Positions 45,297 to 55,700 of a stretch of DNA of 64,000 nt are shown here, piece by piece (position 1 is the first letter of the stretch; the number at the start of each line of letters is the position of its first letter). The DNA comes from Bolinopsis microptera (taxonomy: Eukaryota > Ctenophora > Tentaculata > Lobata > Bolinopsidae). The stretch is taken from NCBI RefSeq assembly GCF_026151205.1, contig NC_087078.1:8572675-8636674 (forward strand). Direction: 5' to 3'. The notes below the pieces were generated by a model. That model had not been told where the DNA came from. It ran no database searches and was given only the letters and a program-made list of their open reading frames with translations. A program made the position numbers and the translations under genes.

Positions 45297-48200
45297 CTTT
45301 TTCCTTGTCCTTCTTCACAGAGCTGTAGATGTAGCCATCTGAATGCAGCAGTTGTTTAGTTATTCTCGTACTTTCTAGGAATGAAAAAAAACATATTGGC
45401 ATGTTGGATTAGAATATGCAATTTGACCACTCGTCTTTCAGTATTTACCCAAGGTTACATGATATCTCGTATACTTCGTTCAGGGGATTTTCCTTGAGTG
45501 ACATGATCTGATCACCGTGGGACCCTGGGTCTCAAGCGGTGGGTTGTAGCAGGTCGTTTACCAAGATTCGAAATTGACGAAAAAGGTAACAGAATCTAAT
45601 AAGCAACAACAACAGCATGGCTATTACCTAGCAAGTTAGGAACGAGGGCCGATTCCTTTTCTTTTGCGGCACGGCCACGGTCCTTTCGGTACAGATTTCC
45701 ACGCACCATAGTATTATATATTATTGGATCAGGAACTCAGACTTTGAGCAATGGTGCTGTTTTGGTTTATTCTGGCAGGAGCGATGGAGTACGGAGAGAA
45801 GGAGTTGGTGTTGTTCTTTCCAAAAAGATGAAGAATACTCTCATATCATACACCCCTGTATCAGGACGGGTTATGACTGCCCGTTTACATAGCAAACACA
45901 TCAACATTAGTGTTACAGTTGTGTATGCTCCAACTGAGGATGCAGAAATCAGTTTAAAAGACTCATTCTACAAGGAATTGAATGATGTTCAATCGGGACT
46001 ACCTGCTCATGATATAAAAATAGTTTTAGGAGATTTTAATGCTCGTGTTGGAAGGGATACTGATGCTCACCCTGGTGTTATAGGAAAACACTCATATCAC
46101 ACAGAATCAAATGATAACGGAAAACGGATGCTAGATTTCTGTACTATGCACCAGCTGACGATTGGAGGCACACTCTTTGAACACAAGGATATCCACAAGA
46201 CAACATGGAGATCCCCAAATGGTAACACCGTCACTCAAATTGACCATATGTGTATTTCGACGAGATGGAGCCATTCTTTGCTTGATGTCAGGAGCATGAG
46301 AGGAGCAGATATAAATACTACTCACTATCTGGTTAGAGGATATGTATCTATTAAACTTAAGTGTCCTCAGAAAAGAAAGAAGCGTGTAAGACAGCCTGTT
46401 TTAGAGCACCTGCGTGATAGATCTAAGAGCCAGGAATATAGTAACAGAATAGCTGAAGAGTACTATAACAACGATCAGGAGCATGAAAACTCTCCTTTAG
46501 AAGAACAGTGGCAAAATTTAAGAGATATAATAACTGATGTTTCATTTGAAGTTCTGGGTGAAAGGGGCCGGAAAAAGAGAACAGAACATCTCTCAAGGGA
46601 TACTAAGAATCTCCTAAAAGAACGAGGGGAGATTAAAAAGAAACCCAGTACTGCTGAGAACCGTGCTAAGTACTCGCGGATTAACGGTCTTGTTAGGCAG
46701 AACTGTAAAAGAGATGATAATGCTTGGGCTGTTAGAATAGCTGAGGAATTAGAAGATGCTGCCAAGCAGGGTCAACAAAGAGATGTTTGGCAGAAAATAA
46801 AATCCCTAACAAACAAGAGGGTAAACAGATCTGCGGCAGTGCGGGATAAGAATGGGACGCTTATATCAGATCCCGAAGCTCAATCACATCGCTGGGCCGA
46901 ATATTTTGAAGAACTCTTGACGCCAGCAGCAAATGCAGCTATATTGGATCAGGATGAAAAGTTACTTTCTTTTGAATACCTTAGTAATGATGATGAACCA
47001 CCGTCCTTGTTTGAAATTGAGGAAGCTATCAAGAAGTTGAAGAACTACAAGAGTGCTGGAATTGATGAAATTTCAAATGAGCAGTTAAAGTACGGTTCTC
47101 CTGGACTTCTGCCTTGGTTAAAGGATATTTTTGAAACTGTGTGGAAAAGTGAGGATATTCCTAATGATTGGAGAAAAGGAATAATCACCATCATCCCAAA
47201 GAAAGGGGACCTCACATATTGCAACAATAACAGAGGTATAACTTTACGCTCAACTATATCAAAGTTATTCCAAATTGTGTTGTTAAAAAGACTGAGTAAT
47301 GGGCTTGAAAAATTACTCAGAGAGAATCAGTGTGGTTTCAGGAGAAACCGTTCTTGTATAGATCAGCTGTACTCACTTCATTGTATAATACACAATTGTA
47401 TAGAATTCAACGTCCCTTTGTACATAAACTTTATTGATTTTAAAGCTGCTTTTGATTCAATCAATCGTGACTTTATTTGGAAAGCTTTTGAACATTATGG
47501 TCTTCCGACAAAATATATCAATGTTTTCAAAGCGTTCTTTAGAGCAACTGAAAGTGCAGTTCGTGTCAATGGAGAATTGACAAGATGGTTTGATGTCGAT
47601 TCGGGGACTGGACAAGGTGATGTGCAAGGGCCCCCTATTTTTAATCTTGTACTTAACTGGGGATTAGAACTTGCAGAGAAGTTTAAGAATATATCCCGTG
47701 GTTTTACACTTCAGTACAGACAAAGTTCCAGACAACCGGAAAAATGTGTCATTGATCTTGACTATGCTGATGACATCGCAGGAATGGATGACACTGTTGA
47801 AGGACTGCAAGAAACTACGGACAATATTGCGAAATACTGTGGACTTGGGGGTTTAAAGATGAACGCAAAGAAAACAGAGATCATGGTCATTGGGAAAGAT
47901 ACATCGCAGCACCCACTCCCAGAGAATAGGACCATAGATATAACTGTCGATGGAAACTCTGCAAAGCAGGTCACTCAATTCACCTATTTGGGTGCCAAAA
48001 TTACATCAGATGGCAAGATTGATAAAGAAATAAGTGTCAGGATTGGAAAAGCAACCGGAGCTTTTAAGGGGGCCGGGGGGGGTCTTCATCAAAATTCTCT
48101 CGAAATTGATTTTATAGTTGTTTCTGATAGAGGGAAGTGATATCTATCAGCTGCTTTTGGTCCCATGGAAAAATATTGTTCCTAGCCGAAATTATCGCTG

Positions 48201-51200
48201 GTCAAAGGTCAGCGCTCATGGGTAATTGTATTGCGCGAGCGATTTTCAATCGCGCGTCCTGAAAATCGAGTCTAAAAATCTATCTTCTCCTACATATTTT
48301 GAGCAATCACCCTAAAACTTTCAGGATATGTTCTAGGGATCATTTAGAAGAGAAGTATCGAGCCGAATTTTGAGATAGGCCTCAGAAAATTTTTAAATCG
48401 ATTTTGAAAATCTTGGACCTGGAAAAATCGTCAAAAAATGAGGTCCAAGATTTTCAAAATCGAATAAAAAATTTTCTGAGGCCTATCTCAAAATTCGGCT
48501 CGATACTTCTCTTCTAAATGATCCTTAGAACATATCCTGAAAGTTTCAGGGTGATTGCTCAAAAAATGTAGGAGAAGATAGATTTTTAGACTCGATTTTC
48601 AGGACGCGCGATTGAAAATCGCTCGCGCAATACAATTACACATGAGCGCTGACCTTTGACCAGCGATAATTTCGGCTAGGAACAATATTTTTCCATGAGA
48701 CCAAAAGCAGCTGATAGATATTACTCCCCTCTATCAGAAACAACTATAAAATCAATTTCGAGAGAATTTTGATGAAGACCCCCCCCGGCCCCCTTAACCA
48801 ACTCAACAACATTTGGAAGAATAAGAACATAAGCATTAACAACAAAGTGCGAATCTACATCGCAGCTGTTCTTACCATTCTGACCTATGGATGTGAGATA
48901 TGGAACACGACTCAAGTGCAGACAAGAAGATTGGAGTCTTTTCATCAGTACTGCTTAAGAAGAATCCTGAGAGTGAGGTGGTTCCATCGAGTAAGTAATG
49001 AGGATGTTTTAAGAAGGGCATCAATAACTGCCCTTGCTGACATAATAACAACAAAACGGCTGCGTTGGTTTGGACATGTCAGTAGAATGCCTGAAGATCG
49101 GTTGCCCAACTATTTACTTGAATGGAAACCCAAGCATGGGAAGAGATCAAGAGGCAGGCCTAGGAAGAGCTTAAATGATGTATTCATTGAGGATGCTGAG
49201 CAGAGATTGGATCGTAATGGACTCACGATTGATTGTATGAGAAGATTAGCTGCAGACCGAAAGGGATGGAGAAATGTTACCCGCCGAAGTTGTATAATAC
49301 AAAGTAATGACGCAGTCGACGCAGACTAATCCTTTTGGATGGAGATCTCGCCATGTAACATGTATGTATAGTATTATAGTCAGGACGCAACTCCAGGCAT
49401 ATGCAGTAGTGTTATTCTCGCAGCTCTTTGATGAGTGATGACGGCCCTTCAGTTGGCCCTGGATCTCAGAAGGGCTAGTAGTCAGCCACCCGTGGTTTGC
49501 GTGGAATTAGGACCTACGAGTGTCTTTCTTGATGGTGGAACAGCATGATACTGATAATAATTGATGAGGTGGTTCAACTTCCGAGTGGGTCGTTATTGAC
49601 CCAGTTGATCGATTTTAAAAGTTAAATCAACGTACAGGAGTAATGACCAAGATATAACATGTTTTTATACTAATATTTGTAAAAGTTTGACAACATTATA
49701 TTTAATTAATCAATTTTGTGGTCCTAGTGGGTCGCTAATGACCCATTTAACCGATTTTTCGCAGTTTATGATGATTATCACTTGCTGAGAGGCGATTTTG
49801 AACTTATGATGTCATGCTTTAGGCTGAATTCAAGAAGTTACATGGACATATGTAGTAATAAGCAAGTGAGCCGAGTGGGTCGTTAATGACCCAAATTCTT
49901 TATTTTTAAAAGGTTAGAGTTACACAGTATTGACCATATGTTTTTAACTTATGCTACAGTTTTTATTTTATCCTAACGTCTTTGTTTCAGAAGTTAAAGC
50001 CGAAAAACCGCGATGGGTCGTTTGCGACCCGGACGAGTGGGTCGTATGCGACCGCAGTTAGTAAACAGCTTCTAGCTCTGTTTGTGAACATCTGATTATC
50101 ACGGGCTTTTCATATGTCTCAAGGAAATCGTTGCCCGCAACTATTTTGTCCTCAACAAAATAAGCCTACATAAAGTTTTAATGTCCCAATCAAGGCAAGA
50201 AGTAAAGTGAAATATTTTCCAATTATGACGACTAATTAGCCTAATTATTTAGTTGTTAGTAATTAATTGGGTCTCGACTGGAAAGTCAATAATGTAGCCC
50301 AATAAATTTTGAGCATATGTGCGAAAGATTCGTTGCGTTTAGTATTATGGTTTGTCCTCTATAGCCTCTAGAAAAGGTGGGTCGTAAACGACCCTATCGT
50401 CCCTAATGGGACGATATATATATATATACTTCACGACAATCTGTTGTAAAACAGGGGTTCCAGAAAACCCACTTCCCGATACTCCTGAAACATGAAATTT
50501 TTTTACAGTCGATTTGGACAAGGTCTAGACGCCCTGCAAAGTTTCAGATCTCTAACTCAATTTTAACATGGTTTTTAAGGCACCTGAATATGGCGATTTT
50601 GGGTTTTTTACCTAATTTCGTATAACATGCTGGCGCGTATATAACATGCACATAACTATTTCTTATTCCTGTCATCTTTAACATTGAATTAGAATGTTTT
50701 GAACTTAAATATACCTGCTGAACTACTTTCGATGAGTCTTAAGGGGGCCGGGGGGTCTTCATCAAAATTCTCTCGAAATTGACTTTGTAGTTGTTTCTGA
50801 TGGAGGGGAGTGATATCTATCAGCTGTTTTTGGTCCCATGGAAAAATATTGTTCCTAGCCGAAAATATTGCCGGTCAAAGGTCAGCGCTTATGTGTAATT
50901 GTATTGTGCGAGCGATTTTCAATCGCGCGCCCTGAAAATCGAGTCTAAAAATCTATCTTCTCCTACATTTTTCTCTTCTAAATGGTCCTTAGAACATATC
51001 CTGAAAGTTTCAGGGTGATTGCTCAAAAAATGTAGGAGAAGATAGATTTTTAGACTCGATTTTCAGGGCGCGCGATTGAAAATCGCTCGCACAATACAAT
51101 TACACATAAGCGCTGACCTTTGACCGGCAATATTTTCGGCTAGGAACAATATTTTTCCATGGGACCAAAAACAGCTGATAGATATCACTCCCCTCCATCA

Positions 51201-52219
51201 GAAACAACTACAAAACTTCAATTTCGAGAGAATTTTGATGAAGACCCCCCCCCCCGGCCCCCTTAATGCCTGGAAAACAATAAAGGGGATATACTAGTAT
51301 AGGGGGTAAATAGTATTGTGAATATAAGGGCGACGGTAATGCTTGCCAGCATTGTGATTCTACATTTAGATTTGCAAGATAGGCCTGTTTTTGGAGTAGT
51401 ACATGAATTTACATCCAGTTTGGTCAAAAAATGGCTGAGTTATGAGCTTAAAACCATATTTTGGCATATGCACCAAATTTGAAAGCTTTTGCCCAAAATT
51501 CCATAAAATTTCAACATTTTTGAATGAACTAACTTTATGCGAAAGATATAGCTCAATAATCAATATCTGTTGAATAGTGGATACTAAGTAAAAATACCTT
51601 CATGAACAAAATTACACATATTATCTCGGTTCGGGATACTAGCCAAAATAACTTCATTAAAATTGAAATAATTTTCGCATGAAATTTTCGGAATCGATTG
51701 ATAATTGCATTTCAAACTTATTGTGGACAGCTATTTTTGATTTAGGCCTCCGAAAAGATAGGGATATAGGTATATTAAAATATATAATATTCAAGTATAT
51801 CCCGCCCCTAAATCGGGAAAACCTATATATTTTAATATCCTTTAATATGGTCAGCCCCCCCCCGGCCCCCCCGGCCCCCCCCCCCCAATGATGTATTTTA
51901 GTTGCGATTGAATATTGTACACTAGGCCTTCTAAATATTAATCAGATCTTGATAGTGTGTCCATAACAGTTCCAGTTTTACAAAATCTCCAAACTTTTCT
52001 CCTTTACCCACCAATACCTAGTGTGGATAAGATAAAATAACCAAGTGCTAAGTGCTAACCTATTAAAGTTAACGGATATGAACCAAGTATGAAGAATATA
52101 AATTCTAAAACCAAAAATGTTTCAGATACTCCTTCTACCACGTCCCAGGAACAAAGAAGTTTGGCAGTGCTTACTTCGGAACGGGCGAAAAGAACATTGA
52201 TCTCCCCTTCATGCTGTAA
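40321..52219 (+). CDS. RSPH9: Radial spoke head protein 9 (RSPH9), five exons
   Basis: Coding exons are 40321-40550, 40700-40865, 41997-42215, 42383-42507 and 52126-52219. All introns are GT-AG and phases agree. The product has 277 residues, close to the 276 of human RSPH9. Family blocks are visible in every exon: VHFWGKIVGI, GRFIGDPTYEYEY, VIDEIDREVHIVPRG, NRSFEGLNNLDCKKLSSYFHF, FLEHIEHDLPKGCW and, in the last exon, YFGTGEKNIDLPFML at the C-terminus. RSPH9 belongs to the head of the axonemal radial spoke and is needed for planar beating of 9+2 cilia and flagella. Introns 1 and 3 are about 150-170 bp, whereas intron 4 is 9,618 bp because of nested transposons. Confidence 0.95.
41365..41826 (+). 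pseudogene. Degraded LINE ORF2 C-terminus in RSPH9 intron 2
   Basis: In two frames the segment encodes NKLESLQKQAITWI, typical of the region after the LINE thumb domain, and later SRTFFLYRAQPLWSILPL followed by SLGALTSSLINIF, the usual SFFYRA--LWN-LP ending. Frameshifts separate the blocks. It is on the same strand as the host gene and adds about 460 bp to intron 2. Confidence 0.65.
42721..43053. repeat. 333-bp near-perfect hairpin
   Basis: The arms start ATATTTGACCAAAACCCATA and meet near 42885 around AATAAGCTTTATTACAATTC. About 150 bp of each arm pair with very few mismatches (GTAGAG against CTCAAC near the outer end). It has no coding content. It would form a long hairpin in the RSPH9 pre-mRNA. 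Confidence 0.9.
43054..44065. other. Intronic sequence with no recognised element
   Basis: I see no exon, terminal repeat or LINE motif in this stretch of RSPH9 intron 4. Confidence 0.4.
45029..45296. repeat. GGGGCCGTTCATATATTACGTAA repeat end and 33-nt poly-G run
   Basis: TAGGGGCCGTTCATATATTA, with ACGTAA after it, is a terminal word met in many animal DNA-transposon families. A GATTACGTAATAC word near 45151 may be the other half of a small element. The G run covers 45264-45296. I assign no superfamily. Confidence 0.4.
45735..49329 (+). pseudogene. 5'-truncated LINE ORF2 split by a TTAA-flanked MITE
   Basis: The first part (about 45735-48067) enters inside the endonuclease fold at YSGRSDGVRREGVG and has no ATG at its head. 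It continues with VYAPTED, VLGDFNARVGRD and the RT motifs IITIIPKKGD, NNRGITLRSTISKLF, QCGFRRNRSC, FIDFKAAFDSINR, GTGQGDVQGPPIF, DLDYADDIAGM and FTYLGAKITSDG. At 48068 a MITE interrupts it. At 48798 the same protein resumes (NQLNNIWKNKNI, YGCEIWNTTQVQ, RLRWFGHVSRMPEDRLP, GRPRK) to a stop at 49329. The MITE's TTAA duplication is the only change: the frame is otherwise continuous over the junction. Products of this kind resemble the 'craniofacial development protein 2-like' LINE group. Confidence 0.85.
48064..48797. mobile_element. TTAA-flanked foldback MITE, copy 1
   Basis: TTAA at 48064-48067 and 48794-48797 brackets a 726-bp element. It starts GGGGGCCGGGGGGGGTCTTC and ends with the inverse. 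The two arms, about 355 bp each, pair nearly perfectly around 48430. TTAA duplication is characteristic of the piggyBac and Kolobok superfamilies; no transposase is present. It disrupts the LINE ORF. Confidence 0.9.
50739..51266. mobile_element. TTAA-flanked foldback MITE, copy 2
   Basis: TTAA at 50739-50742 and 51263-51266 encloses a 520-bp copy of the same family (ends GGGGGCCGGGGGGTCTTC). The inner part of the left arm is deleted: the left side stops near CTACATTTTTCTC, whereas the right side still has the full stretch. It lies outside the LINE but still within RSPH9 intron 4. Confidence 0.9.
51366..51790. repeat. Diverged relative of the 4.4-5.7 kb foldback family
   Basis: Landmarks shared with the arms at 4.6-5.0 kb, in the same order, are GGCTGAGTTATG, GCACCAAATTTGA, ATTTTTGAATGAA, CATGAAATTTTCGGAATCGA and TTAGGCC. 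Only one arm is present here. Confidence 0.6.
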
Positions 52220-52767
52220 AGCAACTATTAGAACTCTTTTTGATAACTTCAAAGCTGGACTTTCAGCTCCGGACAGACTCAGTTCGTTGAAAAGCAAGTT
52301 AAATGGGGCATGATATTTTCTTGTATTTTGTATATAATAGGCTGCATTGCTCGATGAAACGCCTTTGAAATTTGTAGCGCTTATAGTGATGAATTTGCCC
52401 AAACTTGTAAATATTTTCAATGTAATATTTGTAAAACATTCAACAAAAATAGTGTTTCTTTTTCAACTTGTATAAAAGTCTTAATAAATAATAAACATTA
52501 GAAAATATCATATCAAAAAAAATTTCCAGCAGAAATCTTTCTTCAAAACATTTCATATCTTCTGTAACTTAAAAAAGTGGACGCGTTTAAAAATGTATGT
52601 AAGGTCTTTAAGCTCCAATCTGTAAGATTGAAGATAGTGAATCACGATTGGATTACAAAAATGTAAGAATGTGTATGTAAGGTTTCAGCTTAGTTTTGAA
52701 AGAAATCACAATTGCATTACAAAACTTTTAACAAGACTTCACTTGGTAGAGAAGTAGAACAGAGATG

Positions 52768-55700
52768 CTACAAACTATCCATCAAAATCGACCCATTAAC
52801 TTTTCCTGACTCTTCTTCATTTAGCCCCTTCATGGTATTTGTAAAAATAATTTGATCAGTTGGATCACTGGATAATATGATGTCTTTACTGCAGTTGTAA
52901 TCAGATTCAATATTCTTGTTTTTGAATTTGATATTTTCAGGTTCAATATCCTTGTTTTTGAATTTGATATTTTCAGGTTCAATATCCTTGTTTTTGGATT
53001 TGATATTCTCAGTTTCTGAACCTTTCTTCTTAACCAGAACCTGCTCGTCGTCCAGCGCAACATATGCCCCGTCTTGGGAACCCTCACTTGGGATCACATC
53101 GGAATAACACGGAATAATAGAACTCTCTTCCGTTATCACATCACTGCTGATATCGTTTCTATGAGCGGGCCCAATCCCATTTGGAACACATACAACGTCA
53201 GATTTTTCAGTGGTTTCAGATTGCGTGACTACATCTGACCCTTCTGTCAATATTTCTGATTTCTCAGTCAATTTTTCTGGCTCCTCCGTCAATTTTTCTG
53301 GCTCCTCCATAAATATTTCTGACTTTTCACTTAATACATCACACTCTTCCCTTAATACATCACACTCTTCCCTTTCAATATTGAGCACGCACTCTTCCCC
53401 TACAGGAACAATCACCGTCCGGTTAGTACACTTTCGTTTAACCCGCCTGGTTTCCTTGCCAGCAACTGGTAAATTCGTAGTCGAACATCTAACACGACCC
53501 ATACTTGGGGATCCGACAGAAGCTGTAGACTTAATCCTCCCCACGGAGGAGAATTCAGACGTTGCCCTTGGTAGTTTACAAGCTTTTGCGTTTGACCGGG
53601 TGTTCATAACCGTCATTCTACTCTCAATCTGATGAAACGTTGGTTTAGTGTCGAGTATGACGGTAGATTGGCCAAAGTCCTTTTCAATTTGCAGTCCTCG
53701 AATGCGGAATATGACTTGTTGGAGGACCAACTGGAGTTTTTTGTTTCCGCAAACATAAACCATGGGATTTACTGCATTGTTCGTCATTAGTAGGGCTTTC
53801 TGCCACAGTAGAACTTGCCTGGGAGAGTGGGAATTACTGGTTATGTGGCTTAATACAGTACCTCATATATTACAAATGTGTCTGAACTCTAAAGTTCAAC
53901 TTTAGCATAATATTGTGATCATGGATCACGATAAAATAGAAAATGTTAGAACAGACAAGATGGTTTCATATCTTCACTAGCTCTTTTAACTGTTTTACTA
54001 CTCCCAAATTATCTACTAACCTTGGTAGAGTGTCCTCGCCCCCAATCAAGAAAGCAACAGTAGTAACACAGAAGAACATACTCCAACAAATAACATATGC
54101 AATAACCACGAGGAGAACTACTACCACTGATTTTAGTATCTTGTCGTTTGCTCGTTTTACCTAGCGGAACATGGGAATATAAGGGTTGCTGTGTTGGATC
54201 GTTGGTGAGTGACTTTTGAGTAGTCATCAATTTTAGTAAGGAAACTGATCAAAGTTTTAACTCGGCATTCAAAAACTATTTTCAATTTGTAATGCAATGC
54301 ATTCAATATCACATCCGCACAGTGCATAATACAATTAATATAAATAAATATATAGTGAAATATTGAAAATATTGGAAGTTACCATTCTTCCTTATTTATG
54401 ATGCGTATTTTGAATGCAGAAAGCAAAATGAGGTGGTCTTTCGACCGCCAACTTCAATGAAAACATTATTCACATACAATATGCTGTTCTGAGTATTCCA
54501 GTTCATTCAGTACACGTAACTTTAAGCACAGCTTATAGTTTATGCTGCTTACTTTCAATAATGCATTGCCTACTAGCGTCTAGCACTTTTTAGCCTTAAA
54601 GACAACCAGTGAATACCAGACTTAGGAATCATTAACATATTATAAGTGCGTCCAAATAATATAATATAATATTACGTTTTGCCAATTATTAACTCCTCCG
54701 TAACCCACACCTGTAGAAATTACACTAGCAGTAAATGCTTAAAGCTACCCCGTATATTGACCTTATTGTAATTACGCTCACTTTAACGTAATATTACGTG
54801 ATGTTGCGTAATAATAATAATATGGTAATGGTCCCTATCTGGTTAAACACTGGTTCTTATCAATGATTGGTTTAATGCAACTGTGGCATTCTTTACATTT
54901 AAACATACCGTAAAAAGTTTGTACTTTTTGCCTTTGCCCTTCAAGGAAGGTCTAACTGGTCTATCCTATATCATAACTTTTAACAATTACAATAGAAAAT
55001 AAAATGAGACATATGAATAATATTTTATAGAATGTGTGTTGGATGAAATACACACAACAACAGCATTCAACAAAAACAGCATAAAATAAAAAGGCTGCCA
55101 ATTCACTCGAGCCTCAGCTAAAATCAATCAAAACGTGTAAAAACATTTCCTTGTGTTTGAAATTTGACTGACCTGAGTGTTTTTATCCAAAACAGATATT
55201 GATTTGTTCCTCATTCTGCGCATGAAACGCAAGATGTAGACACTCATACTGATTATTACACAGAGGGGGATGATAACAAATAGTGTCGTGCAGCTCATTA
55301 TGAATATCTTCTCTTTTAGTAGATCGGGGTAAAACTGAAATTTAACGATTTTAGATAACAACATCGGTATGAAGTATGTACTATAAAGTATACACAAAAA
55401 CAACATTATGAAGTTATCAAAGTTTGTATCAATAAAACCTCGCTTTTCATCACTAAAATTTTTGGGAACTAAGATAAATGAACTAGTAAGGTATTATCGA
55501 CTGTAAAATAGAGTAACATCTTATAAAATAACATATCTTAAATTTGATCCTTCGAACAGCTGTTGAGCAATGAAACGCAAACATAATCTTAGCAAAAATA
55601 AAATAACATAAAATGCAAAACACTAACCCGATAAGTGCAAGTCCCCCTCTCAGGACTGAACATGTAATTGCCCATATTAAAGAAGACTCCCATAGGTGCG

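Larger units (their letters stand above)
44066..50410. mobile_element. Long-TIR element with spaced 16-bp palindromes, carrying a LINE
   Basis: The outer ends are CCCATTAGGGACGA at 44066 and its inverse TCGTCCCTAATGGG ending at 50410. The arms (about 44066-44790 and 49460-50410) pair over some 700 bp; the right arm has extra sequence between about 50060 and 50380. Each arm carries an imperfect palindrome GGGTC(N6)GACCC: starts at 44220, 44358, 44506 and 44648 in the left arm, and 49587, 49729, 49877 and 50015 in the right, plus extra copies near 44196, 50038 and 50379. I recognise no transposase and no clear target-site duplication. A LINE occupies the middle. Confidence 0.7.
42596..51893. 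mobile_element. Outer transposon filling RSPH9 intron 4 (7-bp flanking repeat)
   Basis: The left boundary is AATGATG (42596-42602) followed by GGGGCTGACCATAAT. The right boundary is ATATGGTCAGCCCCCCC, a C/G run, then AATGATG again (51887-51893). The inverted ends and the 7-bp direct repeat suggest a single 9.3-kb insertion. Against it, a core word (TATATCCC-GCCC-AAATCGGGAAAA) near each end has the same orientation, so the two ends may be separate hairpin elements. Everything listed between 42.7 and 51.8 kb lies inside. The right end includes a C-rich tract from 51855 to 51886. Confidence 0.5.

Noticed and set aside
45154-45402. Frame with a run of prolines
   Set aside because: The prolines come from the poly-G tract read on the other strand.
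53210-53632. 140-residue plus-strand serine-rich frame
   Set aside because: It is the antisense of the repetitive GPCR tail exon, whose frame is supported by splicing and the NPMVY motif.
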